Shown one piece after another: positions 11,404 to 23,000 of a stretch of DNA of 64,000 bases. A program made the translations under genes and the position numbers. Source of the stretch: Allium sativum (taxonomy: Eukaryota; Streptophyta; Magnoliopsida; Asparagales; Amaryllidaceae). The notes beneath the pieces are model-generated. The model worked only from the letters and a program-made list of their open reading frames with translations, was not told the DNA's origin and made no database searches. Within the stretch, counting starts at the first letter, position 1. Each line of letters starts with the position of its first letter. The stretch is from positions 572,182,577-572,246,576 of the forward strand of contig CM060915.1 of the NCBI GenBank assembly GCA_030737875.1, read 5' to 3'.

Positions 11404-11682
11404 CTGGGTGCGTCAGGCGGGCCTTTTTCCGCCATGGCCCATTGGGCCCCACTATGTTTTTCTGAGCTTATTTTATTCTGTTTGAATTTTAAACTTAATT
11501 TAAAAACTTCCGAAGGCCATATCTTCTTCATACGGACTCCGTTTTTCGAAAACTCGGACTCTATTTCGCGTATTTTTCCGAGACGAACGCAATAGCATAT
11601 CCCGTTTCCCTTAGTTCTTTGATTTCAAATTAATTACTTTAATTTGTTAATTTCACAATTAGAGAATTTGCGGGGTGTTACA

Positions 11683-12232
11683 CTTGTGGTGTGGGCTGAT
11701 CGTCGTATCGTGCTTCGGTTTGACCAGAAATCGCAAACCTAGTTTGGTAGGGCTTGCTGAAAGGTTTGGTTATATATTTTAAACTAATCTTAACAGTTTA
11801 AAACTGTCGCGATTTATGATTAACTTCTAAAAATCATATTTTTTTGCTATGTTGTCGAAATCCAGTGAAATAAGAGACAGTGGACTCGTGTGGACGTCCT
11901 CTACATTCTAGAAGAGACATAATATTTTTCTGAGTCTTCTACAATTTTTGGAGGAGTGTAACCCAATGTGAGATTTCTAAATTATAAACGATATGGAATA
12001 ATGATGTATAAATTATACGGTTGATGTACGAGTTATATAAGCATTGTACACCTCATGAATAAGCGTTGTATAAGTTGTATGTATGATGTATAAGTTATAT
12101 ATGCGTTGTAAAAATCATATATGCATTGAAATGATATTGAAATATATTGAAATGAAATCGAAATATATTTATATACGTATATCTATATATGTATATATAT
12201 ATATACTCCCCTCGTCCACAGACCATGGACGA
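11683..12232 (+). repeat. Element A 5' LTR, left fragment
   Basis: This starts right after B with CTTGT and aligns with 57563-58098 in A's 3' LTR, including the 'gcttcggtttgaccagaaat' stretch. It ends with an AT microsatellite (about 12160-12206) and 'gtccacagaccatgg', which also appears inverted in G near 63420. The last five bases, GACGA, are the left TSD of C. There is no gene in it. Confidence 0.88.
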
Positions 12233-12954
12233 TGTTAGCCTACTTTGTGAACTAGGCTACACAAAGAGCAAATAGTGGGAAAGCCATCAACCAGTTCGGA
12301 TAGGAGGGAACCACTACAGGAAAGCAACATAAATCAAAGACGCAGACATCACAACGGTTCGGTTCGGAGAAGTACTTCAGCGACACCAAAAGAAAACAAG
12401 TAACCTCATCGGATCGGATCGGAGGCGACCGATCCGAACTCCTTTTTTCTGAGCTTGTGACCGTTGCTACACATGTTTCCTGAAGACTCGGACCAAGCAC
12501 GACCATTTCCTCCCACGATCTCCCACTAAATCGATGCGCTGTCACCATCTGAAGGCCTCTAAGCCCGACTTTTATGGGATGGGTGCTACGTAGTTCCAAA
12601 CCGAAGCCACTTCAAGGTGATTTTTCACCTATAAATAGGCCATCAGGGGTCATTTGAAGGGATCTTTTCAGTTCTAACTTCCTTCATAGTCGAATTTCAC
12701 AATCATAATCAGATCAAAATCATCTCTTAAAGTCTATTTTTGAGATATTTGAGTGAGCTCATGCATTGTAATTGGGAAATTGAGTGAGAATCATTGTTGT
12801 ATTTGCATTCAAATCATCAATTAAAAGAATAGAAAGTGGATGCAGGCACTTTAACGCCGAACCACTATAAATCGTGTGTTCTTTGTTGCTTTTTAGTTCT
12901 ATTTCATTAAAATCATAGTTAATTTAGGTGTTAGAACCAATTTTTGGTCTAACA
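12233..12954 (+). repeat. Element C 5' LTR (722 bases)
   Basis: It starts TGTTAGCC and ends GGTCTAACA. A TATA box CTATAAATA is at 12629-12637 (37041-37049 in the other LTR). Downstream, near 12836-12885, is the phrase 'gtggatgcagg ... gaaccactataaatc' that recurs internally at 19287-19345. The LTR contains several GGTTCGG and CGGATCGG motifs near 12355-12440. It preserves the empty site 'cgatctcccact' into which D inserted in the other LTR. Confidence 0.93.
12629..12637 (+). promoter_or_regulatory. Probable TATA box of the element C 5' LTR
   Basis: CTATAAATA lies at about base 397 of the LTR and is conserved in the 3' LTR at 37041-37049. The spacing and the pyrimidine-rich stretch downstream fit a plant core promoter for gag-pol RNA. 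Confidence 0.65.
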
Positions 12955-12957
12955 TTT

Positions 12958-12975
12958 TGGTGCTTTCACTGAGAA
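12958..12975 (+). other. Element C primer binding site
   Basis: TGGTGCTTTCACTGAGAA starts three bases after the LTR end, where LTR elements place the tRNA primer site, and has the obligatory TGG start. It differs from the tRNA-Met site used by A, B, D and E. I cannot say with certainty which tRNA it pairs with. Confidence 0.75.
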
Positions 12976-13104
12976 GACTTTGAATTCTGAACCTTTTTTT
13001 TGGATTATCGTTCTACTTTTTGGACCTTTAAGTTCAAAGAAGTTAATCCTTCATTTCCGACACTTTCAAGTATTTGATAACTGATTTCTGAAGAATCCAT
13101 CACC

Positions 13105-15870
13105 ATGGCCAAAGGAAAAGGGAAAGAAACACAAGGCACTCGGGAGAATGAAGCCAATCAGAGTCAGCAAGCCTTGGTAATGACAAGATCGCGGGGAAAA
13201 GGATCTAGAGAGGGTCGATCCGAACCGGAATTGCCGAACCGAAGTAATGAAGCCCGTCCGAACCGATCCGAAGGCATGAATGCTGATGCTGCTCATGTTC
13301 CCCCGCCGAACCGAATCGACCCTACTCCCTTGTCCCGATCCGAACTGGTTGTAGCTGAAGCTGGCACGTCTACTCGAGTTCCTACCAATGCTCCGATGCC
13401 GACCGCGACAAATAGTGAGCGACCTGATCCGTCCACACCTATCACTCAAGGGGATTTCGCACGCTTCTTTGAAATTCTTGAGAGCACTAGGGATGCTTTG
13501 GAAGCTCACAAGCAGGACAGCCTTCTCATGCGAGAGAATATGAGAACCATGAGTAATGAAATTGGCGAACTTCGGAGGAAGAGGACATCTTCTCCAAATT
13601 GCCACCTTGTTGCAGACCTTTCTTCCTCTTCGGATGAAGATCGACCACGTGAGAGGAGGCCATACGAAAGAGCAGAGAATCTCAATCAATATACCTTCGG
13701 ATCTTTGGGATCCCGTGAAGATGCTGCTCATGTGTTAGGACCTAATGATCCGAGCCTAAATGAACCTATGTTGCTGCCTATACGTGGATCACATGTTCTA
13801 CCAAGGGATCCTGATATCGCCAATCCCACATAGGGGCAGCTCCTCCAGCCCCTTCCTCCTGGGAGTGACCGAGAGCGTAGGGAACAAAGTAGATTGGCTG
13901 TTGCCAGGAACAGAAGGGCGACATCTGACCAAGGGCCCAGAGGCAACCCAAATATCAGACATAGGGGGCCCAGGGGCAACTCGGATGTTAGGGCCAGAGA
14001 GCCAGAACCTACCTTGACGAATGCTGATGTAGAGGCGATGATACGCCAGATCATGACAGAAAGTCGGAATTATACCAATGAAGACTGGGACAATGAGCGG
14101 AGTCATACCCCATTCACTGATGACATACTGGAATTTCAGTTCCCTAGGCGATTTAATTTGCCGCAGATGGATAGGTACTCCGGGAGAACCGACCCAGGGC
14201 AGCACCTGATGAGATATGCATGGTTTATGAATGCCGCGGCAGCCCCAGACGCCGTAAAGTGCAAGGCCTTCCCGATTTATTTAGAAGATGTAGCATTGAT
14301 GTGGTTTACTCGACTCCCTCCGCGGTCAGTATCAACTTTCGCAGAATTGAGTGAGCGCTTTATGAACCAGTTCCGACTTCACGCCCACAAGTCTAAAAGC
14401 ATTATTGAACTATCCAGAATTAAGCAGGCCCCGGGTGAATCATTGAAATCATACTTGGATCGTTTTAATTCAGCAGTCACGGAAGTAAATGATCCCCATG
14501 AGCCAACCATACTGATGGCCTTGATAGATGGAGTCGACTCTAATACTGAATTCGAAGATTATCTATCTGGAAAACCACCTCGCCCTAGGGAACTGTTCTA
14601 TGAAAAAGCCAACATTTGATTAAGGCGAGAGGAAGTCCGAGCCACTAAGAAGAGAAAAGCTGAAGGGATCTCTAAGGAAAGTGTCCAAAGCAACGTCGCC
14701 GTGAAGCAGTCCGGCGATAGTACGGGAAAGAATGAAGTGAACGTCGGCAATAAAGGTGAAAGTGGTAACGGTAGGAACAGAAATGGCGGTAGGAGGAATT
14801 GGAATAGGGAGAACAGCTCTAAAAAAAGGCCCTGATTCCAGACTTTCAAGAACTATACCCCGTTGAGTGACACGCTGGAGGACATTTACCTTGGTGCATA
14901 CAATGTCCTGCAGCATAAGAAGCTGCCACCTAGATATTCTACCGAGAAAGCGATAGCCACAGGAAAGTTTTGTTTGTTTCATGGTACCCATGGCCATTCC
15001 ACCAAAGAATGCCGCCACCTGAAAGACGTAGTTGAAAAGTTGTTGCGAGAAGGAAAGCTTGATGAATACAAAGTGGCCCCAAGAAACAGGGGGCAAGGTG
15101 GGCAAGCCCCAAACCAAGATCAACCTGCTCCCAGACCTACAGCCCAGCAGAAAGGCAAAGGAATTATCATTAATACCATTGTAGGAGGGCCCCATCCAAC
15201 AACTCATAGTTCCAGAGCGATGGATCAATACGTTATCGCAGCCAAGCATTTTGAGGTAGGAGAGAGAAGCAGTCTTGAAGACATCACACCAGTGAAACAA
15301 CAAAAGACGATGTTTGACGATGTCATTTTCCGTGATAGGGATGATATTGGAGTTATGTCGCCCACTGATGACCCACTAGTGATCACTATGAAAATCGGCC
15401 CTGCATTAGTCCACAAGGTGTTAGTGGATAATGGGATCTCAGTCAATATTCTTTTTAAGAAAGCCTTCGAACAAATGAAGCTCGAAGCAAAAGACTTAAA
15501 GCCTTGTGAAGGATGGATATGAGGCTTCAATGGAGCGTCGACAGCTCCCATGGGATATTTAGAGTTGCCAGTGACGTTGGGACAGGGAAATCGACAGAGA
15601 GTGAGGATTCTCCCGTTTGTTGTTTTGGATATCGAATCACCCTATAATGCCTTTTTGGGCCGACCGGCCGTTGCAGAATTCAGGGCTTACATCGCGCCCT
15701 GGTGCTTACTGCTTAAATTCCCCACTGACACAGGAGTTGGTGTAATGAGAGGTGATCAGGCTACTGCTCGAGCTTGCTACATAGCAGAGCTGAAGATGCT
15801 AATGAAGGGGATGAGTCTAGAGCCTAAGGATGCCTCTCCCCCACGAAGGAAAACACCGCATAGTAGCTAA
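13105..15870 (+). pseudogene. Element C gag and protease, broken by in-frame stops
   Basis: One reading frame runs from ATG 13105 through stops ending at 13833 (TAG), 14619 (TGA), 14835 (TGA), 15522 (TGA) and 15870 (TAA); each fits a single C-to-T change from CGA, CAG or CAA. The N-terminal part is polar and repeats Arg-Ser-Glu and Asn-Arg-Ser because the GGATCGG-like motif runs through it. The capsid-like Retrotrans_gag region is about 14130-14610. A knuckle-like CxxH...GH....C motif is near 14970-15010. The protease has VDNG at about 15424-15435, normal for Tat elements. Without repair no full product is possible. Confidence 0.87.
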
Positions 15871-15994
15871 GAGGTCCAGCCCTGAGAGAGTCGCCCAGAG
15901 ACTTGCCTAAGGATACGGACCCCAGAGAAGATGAGGGGCCTGGAGGCAGAATGGCGACTCCCAATGAGACAACAGTGGATATCCCCATCGACAA

Positions 15995-18900
15995 AGCAGA
16001 TTAACAAAGGTTCTGAAGATTGGATCGCAGTTAGACCCACTTTGAGCAAAGGAGTTGATCGACTTCTTGAAAGAAAACCTAGATGTGTTCGCCTAGACCC
16101 ATGCTGACATGTGTGGGATATCGCCGGCCGTTAAGAGTCACTCCTTGAGCATTAACTCAAAACACCCGCCTGTCAAGTAAAAAAGATGGATGTTGGGCCT
16201 TGAACGATCAGCTGCTTTAAAAGAAGAAGTGGAGAAGTTGAAGAACAACAGATTTATAAAAGATTCGAAGTACCCCGATTGGATATCGAATCCCGTCCTA
16301 GTCAGAAAATCGAACGGGAAATGGCGGACCTGCATCGACTTCTCCGATTCGAACAAAGCTTGCCCGAAGGATAGTTTTTCACTCCCTAGGATTGATCAGC
16401 TAGTAGACTCTACAGCCGGACATGAACTCCTGTCATTCATGGATGCCTATTCAGGATATAATCAAATCCCCATGAATATACCAGATCAAGAGCACACAAG
16501 CTTCATTACAGACTTAGGTTTGTACTGCTATGTGGTAATGCCATTAGGACTGAAGAATGCAGGAGCTACATATCAGCGCTTAGTCAATCGGATGTTCTCT
16601 AAACAGATTGGGAAAACCATGGAAGTTTACGTAGATGATATGCTCGTGAAATCCAAGCAATCTCCCGATCATACGAAGGACTTAGCAGAAATGTTCGGCA
16701 TACTACGAAGGTATGGGATGAAGTTGAATCCCTTGAAGTGTTCCTTTGGAGTGGCATCAGGCAAGTTCCTTGGCTTTATCGTGAGTTCCAGAGGAATTGA
16801 AATCAATCCGGAACAAATAGCAGCAATCCGGAATATAGAGGAGCCGCGAAAGATTAGGGATGTTCAAAGCTTAGCTGGGAAGGTTGCAGCACTGGGCAGG
16901 TTCATCTCCAAAGCAATGGACAAGTGTGTACCTTTCTTTGACCTGATTAAGCGAGGAAAACAAAATTTCGAGTGGACTCCTGATTGTGTGGAGGCCTTCC
17001 AGAATTTGTTAAGTCTGTTGGAGAAGCCTCCCATCTTGTCGAAGCCAGTGGACCATGAGGACCTGTTTGTCTACTTAGCGGTATCATCCCATGTCGTCAG
17101 CACCGCATTGGTATGTGAAGAATATAAGATCCAGAAGACTGTATATTATGTGAGTAAGAAATTAGCTGCAGCGGAGAGGAATTATCCGAAGATAGAAAAG
17201 CTCACTTATAGCCTTCTTATCGTGTCACGGAAGCTTCGCCACTATTTTCAAGCTTATCCAATAACTATCTTTACTGACCAACCTCTTCGTCAAGTGCTGC
17301 AATGACCCGAAGCATCGGGGAGACTTCTTAAGTGGAACATTGAACTTAGCCAATTTGATTTAAATTTCCAACCTAGAAGGTCAATTCGAGGACAAGCCTT
17401 GGCCGACTTCATAGCTGAGTTAACGATTCCTAAAGAGGATGTGTTGAGAGACGAATATGGACCTTCAGAGCGAACACTTGAGCTGAGCCCTTGGAAGCTG
17501 TACACCGACTGGGCTAGAAATGACCGGCGATCTGGTGCTGGAGTTGTTTTGATCACTCCTGAAGGACGGTCGATCTATTATGCATTACGACTTGAGTTTC
17601 CAGCGACCAATAACGAAGCTGAGTATGAGGCCCTGATTGCCAGGCTGAAACCTGCTAAGGAGCTAGGAGTGACTGTGCTAGACATTTTCTGCGATTCCAA
17701 AATAGTAGTCTGCCAGGTACGGAAGGAATTTGTAGCAAGAGGACCTCAGTTAATCACTTACCTTGAAAAAGCGGAAGAATTTCTAGGTCACATGGAACAG
17801 TATAGCATAACACACATTCCGAGGACCGGAAATCAAAAGGCAGAAAAGCTAGCTAAGTTGGCCAGCTCCGACAATCCTGAGGAAACAGAGTTGGTTCCAA
17901 TAGAGACATTGGAATCACCGAGCTTTGACCAAATGGAAGTCGACCCGGTGCTGGAACTCGAGCCAGAAAGAGAGTCGTGGATGACGCAGATCAAGAATTA
18001 CCTTAATGACGGGACACTCCCATCCTAGAAAAGTGAGAGGCAAGCTATGATTCGCAAAGCCGCCAGGTACGTATTACAAGACCAAGTTCTTTACCGTCAG
18101 GGATTTTCAATGCCCCTGTTACGATGCATTGGAAACGACGACATCCGATGTGTATTGGAAGAAGTACATGAGGGTGAGTGTGGAGATCACACAGGAGGCC
18201 AGACGTTGGCCAAAAAGATATTACAGTACGACTATTTTTGGCCTACCGTTAACAGAGATGCATCTGATTACTCTCGACGTTGCGATAGATGTCAGAAGTT
18301 TGCTAAGATACCTAAGGCACCCCCTAGCCAGCTTAACACAATGGTATGTCCTTGGCTGTTCGCTACTTGGGGGATAGATATCATCGGAACCCTACTGATT
18401 GCAAAAGGAGGGGAAAAATACACAATCGTTGCTGTGGATTATTTCACAAAGTGGGTGGAGGCTGAGCCACTGACCACAATTACGACAAAGCGGGTGATAA
18501 ACTTCGTGGTGCGAAATATCATATGCCGATTTGGGATTCCAAAAACTACTATAACAGACAACGGGACCCAATTCGACAGCAACAAATTTAGGGATTTCTG
18601 CAATAAGTACAAAATCGATAAGAGGTACACTGTGGTGGCTCATCCGCAGTCTAACGGACAGGTTGAAGCAATCAATAAAGTTATCAAGTCCATCCTCAAG
18701 AAGAGATTGGAGCGTGCAAAGGCCATGTGGGTTGACGAATTGCCGTTAGCCTTATGGGCTTATCGCACAACTTTCAAAACAGCAACAGGCCACACTCCCT
18801 TTGCACTCTCGTTCGGCTCTAAGGCAGTTATCCCAGTGGAATTGAAGGTTCCTTCGCATCGAACGACGTACTATGACCCCATGACAAACAGATCCCTCCT

Positions 18901-19174
18901 CCTTGAATCATTAGACTTAGTAGATGAGAAGAGAGATGAAGCAAACTTGCGTGCCTCGAGGCACCGACATCAGGTAGCGCGGTACTATGACAAGAAAGTC
19001 AGACAACGATCTTTTGAGCCTGGCGATCTAGTACTGAAACGCGTTTTCCCGCCGCCGGTCCACCTGGGACCAAAATGGGAAGGACCGTATGCAATCCAAA
19101 GGAAGCTTGATAAAGGAGCCTTCAAGCTAGCGACCATGGATGGCGAAGAAATCCCCGGAGCTTGGAATGCCTAG
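15995..19174 (+). pseudogene. Element C pol: reverse transcriptase, two RNase H domains and integrase, broken
   Basis: This lies in a different frame from gag-protease. Stops interrupt it at about 16037, 16094 and 16176, and at 17303-17305, 18026-18028 and 19172-19174; one replaces a usually conserved Trp (TGG to TAG), a C-to-T change on the other strand. Reverse transcriptase is at 16190-16900 with YVDD near 16630. A degenerate first RNase H follows (about 17065-17300), then the archaeal-type second RNase H that marks the Tat lineage (about 17495-17860; the usual YTDG is YTDW). Integrase runs 18160-18870 with a zinc finger (CxxC near 18280), a TDNG aspartate near 18558 and a glutamate in NGQVE near 18650. 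There is no chromodomain, as expected for Tat. Confidence 0.9.
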
Positions 19175-20038
19175 CATCTGAGGCGTTATTTAAACTAGAC
19201 TTGTAATATTTTCTTTTTTTCTTTATAAGCCATTTAAAAAGGCACGACTGGCCTAGAAAAGTCTGTTTATTTGATCAAAAGATTATAAAGTGGATACAGG
19301 CTACAACTTAGCTGAACCACTATAAAAACATCGCGTGTCATTTACTTTTCCTGCACTATTTCTTTTACCTTGTACAACTATTCTGTACTAACCGCGAAAT
19401 GCTAAACACTAAGTTAAACTAAAACAATCAAGGGTAATCTACGTTCAGAAGCAAACGAGACGACCGTTTGCCGGACAAAATGAAAGGGACGGGAAGACGA
19501 CGTTCCTTACTCTAATTCTCATGACTTGAGAGAGAATAGAAAGGACAAGAAGACGACGTCCTCGGAGGCGTGAAGGTGCACCCCGACAAGAGACCGCCTT
19601 GACCGCACTCTAAACTGATCAAACAATAAGAGAGTATAAAGGCACTGAAAGACGAGTGCCCGTGACTAAAAGACTAAAATCCCGCCAGAGTGTCGGGGGC
19701 AATCAAAATGATAAACTTAATCAACCTCGAACAAGCCTTGGCCAGGCCTTCTGTTCAAGATCGATTGGGGGCAGTACACACACACCTCCCCCTGTATACA
19801 CTATCTTTTGTTTAGTAGTAATGACTTGGTCTTATAGTTGAAACATGACATTTTATTTATTGAAAATATTCTGTTTAATTGATGAACTTATTGACAGTTA
19901 AGATTGCAGGAGATAAACTATTTTATTCACAAACAGGAAAGTTTGTACAAAAAGCTAAGCAAAAGATGCGAGGGCCACACTCGCTACATCAACCGCGGCC
20001 AGTGGAAAATCAAAAAAAAAAAAGATAAAAGCTACTCT
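19175..20038 (+). other. Element C spacer between pol and the antisense gene
   Basis: This holds a near-copy of the LTR phrase at 19287-19345, three spaced 'aagacgacgt'-like repeats at about 19490-19560, and a purine run with a CA repeat at about 19767-19785. I see no coding region. Confidence 0.6.
19287..19345 (+). promoter_or_regulatory. Internal near-copy of the LTR transcript-end motif
   Basis: AAAGTGGATACAGGC, then GCTGAACCACTATAAA and CGCGTGT, matches C's LTR at about 12836-12890 (AAAGTGGATGCAGGC, CCGAACCACTATAAATCGTGTG). In the LTR this lies about 200 bases past the TATA box, where the RNA end is expected. Here it falls just past the integrase stop and before the 3' end of the antisense gene. 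The role is inferred. Confidence 0.5.
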
Positions 20039-23000
20039 TCACTTTCCCTTCGGAGTGGACTTGTCTTTCTTGGAGGCCTTGAGCTTGTCTTTCCCCTCCT
20101 TTTCAGCATCAGTGAAGAGGCGCTTCCGATTCTTTTTCCCGGGGACTGGAGCACTGGGATCAATAGGAGACTTTTTAGCAAGCTCTTCAGTGATTGATCT
20201 AGTTGAAAGTTTAACAACTAACCTTGAGCCGGGAGTAATGGTTTCAAGAGGGGTGGCAGCCCCAAGTACTTCCTCTTCAGCTTTGGCTTTCAGAAGTCGG
20301 TCTTGTTTTGCCTTCCTGTTAGCCAAAGTTTCATCATCTCCAGTCCCTGAATCCCCTGTCACAATGAAATCCTCCTCCTCATCATGCTCATCGTTGCCAC
20401 CATCATCTCTCAATGCATGGATGATCTCTCCTTTGGGAATCTCGGGTTCAGGTGGCAAGGTGGCCTTGTCAGTGGCCTCTCCTTCTTTACTTCCAACTTT
20501 CTCTGTCGGGGTGGAACTAGCAACTTCAGCCTCTTTTTCCTATGCCTTTTCAGCAGGATGTGATCCAGTAGCCTCCCCGGATTTCCCATCCATCTTCTTG
20601 TTGGTCTCTGTAGTGGGATCAGTACCAACAGAACGAGAAGCAACAGTTATTATCTCAGGGGAAAACGCAGGATCTTCAATTGTCTGTCCAATGATGTAGC
20701 GAAATGATGAAATAGCCTTAGCAAATTGAGGTGAAAAGTAGGAATACCCTCAACAGATTTTTCGATTGTGGCAGCAGGAGCTTCGGAGGGTAGCCCAGTA
20801 ATAGAGGGTAAGGAAGGAGTCCCAGTGATCCCTGGTCTTTCCGAGTCATACTCCTCAACTACATCAGCTTCAACAGTGGAAGAAGAAGAGTCGACTTCAA
20901 GGGTACTCTTTTCCTTTGCTTGGCGCCTCTCCTCTTCTAGGGTAGCGGAAACAAGTTTGCGCCCTTCAGCTAAGCGCACCGCTTCTTCACCTTTCAGATA
21001 TTTCTCCATCAGCTTGTCCTCATCTATCGAGTCTTCTCCAAGCTCCGCTCTCTCCCATTTAACCAACTGATCCCAAGCATACACTAAGGGAATCAGATAG
21101 TCTTTAAGCCAGGCAAGATTGCGGTGACGGATCACCTGAGCAAAGAATCCGACCATAGTCTCACCACCCTTGTCGATCTCCTTTTGAGCGTCTCTGAGCT
21201 CCTCGCTAACCTTCTCGACTTGCTTTAACATTGTGTCTGCGTTTCCCTCGGCAAGAGCTGCTTGTGTTTCGACTTTAAGTAGTTTGGGCTCAAATTCCGC
21301 GTTCTTTTTAACTAAGTCTGCATTCTCTTGCTCGAGGCGAGTACTCTTAAGCTTAGCATCCTCAGCCTGTTTTTTCAAGTCAATGCTGTTGCAGTTCCTC
21401 AAACTGCTTTTTATAGTTGTTTGCGTCGCGCTGCGCAAGAGGAAGCTGGGCCTGAGCATCTTCGAGGTCCTTTTCCGCGTTCTCAATAGCCTTTATGTCA
21501 TATTCGGCAGCATCTTGCATGGTCTTTACATCTGCCATTAAGTCGCTAATGATTTTAGAGAGATTTCAGGCATATTTCTTCATCTCCTTGTATTGGTCAT
21601 CCACAAAATCTATGTTAGCTTTCATGTCCATGGCCCAGTCTGGATGAACCATTTTAAGCTTAGGAACGATATGCATATGCCCAAAATGATGCTCAGGGAA
21701 TTGTTGCTTCAGAAGTTCCAACCTAGCATGATTTTCATCGTCAAGCATAATCGGCCTCGTGGTAGTAATATCGATGGTGCAGTGCCTCAACTTTACAATG
21801 GGTCTTTCCTTTCCTGTCCCTTTCCCCTCATCCTTTTGTTTCTCAGCTGGATCGGATACTTTCTTTGACGAGCTGTCATGGGGAATTTTATCCTTAGGAG
21901 GAGCGGGAGGTTTAGTGCTATGTTTCTCTTTCTCCTGATGCGAAGACTGACTCTTGCATCTATCCGAGTCTCTATGATGTGGATATCGAGAACGAGAGGA
22001 CAGATAGGGCCTGGGAGGCCGATCCCTCCTATCATCTTTACCTTTACCTTCATGTTGGTCACGTCTCACGTCAGCGTCTATTGGGGGCATGCTCGAACGA
22101 ACATCTTTCATGTAATAGCGTTGCTTCCCCATTTGTCCTGTATAAAAGATTGAGAAAACTTCAGAGTTGATACTAACATGAAACAAAAGTGTTGTGACGT
22201 GCAGTGCGAGTGTCAAGTGTCCTAAGTGCAGTCCCCATCCCGACAAACCAGAGCCTGAGACAAGGCTGGTGTGTATAGTTTTCCCGGCCTTGACGGGTGT
22301 AACTTCCTCTTCGGAGGCGAATGTGAGAGGATCTATTGCAAAATATTTCGAAGTATAAATGGTTTCGGGAAGGGGGAGATCCCCTAAACCCCGAAACATA
22401 GCTTCCTCTGATGTGGAACCATCCTTTTGGGGAACAGCCGACGATGTTTCTTTAGGGGAAGATGACTTCTCAGGAGTGACCGCGCCCTCCGGAACGAAGT
22501 ACTTATCCCTATATTTTTTAGTGATGTTCGCTAGCTCATCATCTTGAGTAGACAATGGAGAAGGTGGGTTCCTAAGCGGTGTCATTGGTCCCTTTGAAGT
22601 TCCCTCTGTCGCTGAAATAACATCAATAAGAGGTATATATACATAAGGGCCGGGCCCGTGACCTATACTGCGGGTGATCGATAACAACCCGTGACGATGA
22701 AGATACTCGTCTTTAAGAACTTCGTCGATAGTCAAAAACTTTCGATCACCAGAAAGAAGTTGGTTGAAACGATCGAGATACACTCGACCCATCACTTGTT
22801 TTGGGTTGGGAACTGCACATGAAAATAAAAGTCAGTAAAGACTCTAATATGAATTATTGAAGTTGAAGTCCGCGGGGTTGGTGCCATACTTGATTTAAGC
22901 CATCTTCGAGCGCATCCAGGCTGCTGTTTGATGTAAAACCATTCGGGTTTTGGATCTCCCGCCTTGCTACTGTAAGAGATAGGGATTATTTTCCTTTTCG

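Larger units (their letters stand above)
1..11682 (-). mobile_element. Element B: minus-strand chromovirus, nearly intact, cut by the window edge
   Basis: This Ty3/gypsy element reads right to left: 5' LTR 8357-11682, PBS 8343-8354, gag-pol 8166 down to 3895, PPT 3246-3258, 3' LTR 3245 down to 1. Window base 1 equals base 8441 of the other LTR, so 84 bases of the 3' LTR are missing. The right flank is CTTGT (11683-11687), the expected 5-base TSD; the left copy is outside the window. The flank continues as element A's LTR, whose uninterrupted copy is at 57563. I count about 24 substitutions in 3.24 kb between the LTRs, so this is a fairly recent insertion. Protein order and long LTRs fit the Tekay/Del group of chromoviruses. 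Confidence 0.93.
8357..11682 (-). repeat. Element B 5' LTR (complete, 3326 bases)
   Basis: The ends are TG at 8357 and CA at 11682, flanked by the PBS on one side and A's LTR on the other. In element sense it starts TGTAACACCCCGC and ends GGGGTGTTTCA, an unusually long near-inverted end. Inside, in sense order: shared 98-base block 11515-11612, GTCGAC array 11331-11403, TATA near 11145-11154, hairpin units 9626-9697 and 9516-9586, the 'GTCAGACATAAAGCCTG' block at 8804-8820 and CAGCGGAA at 8474-8481. There are no genes in it. Confidence 0.96.

Noticed and set aside
13066..13731. 221-codon minus frame opposite C's gag
   Set aside because: It is the antisense shadow of the gag frame; composition follows the motif-rich gag sequence and it has no recognisable domain.
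14620..15303. 227-codon minus frame
   Set aside because: Shadow of C's gag-protease frame, no domain, and far from the antisense gene's promoter.
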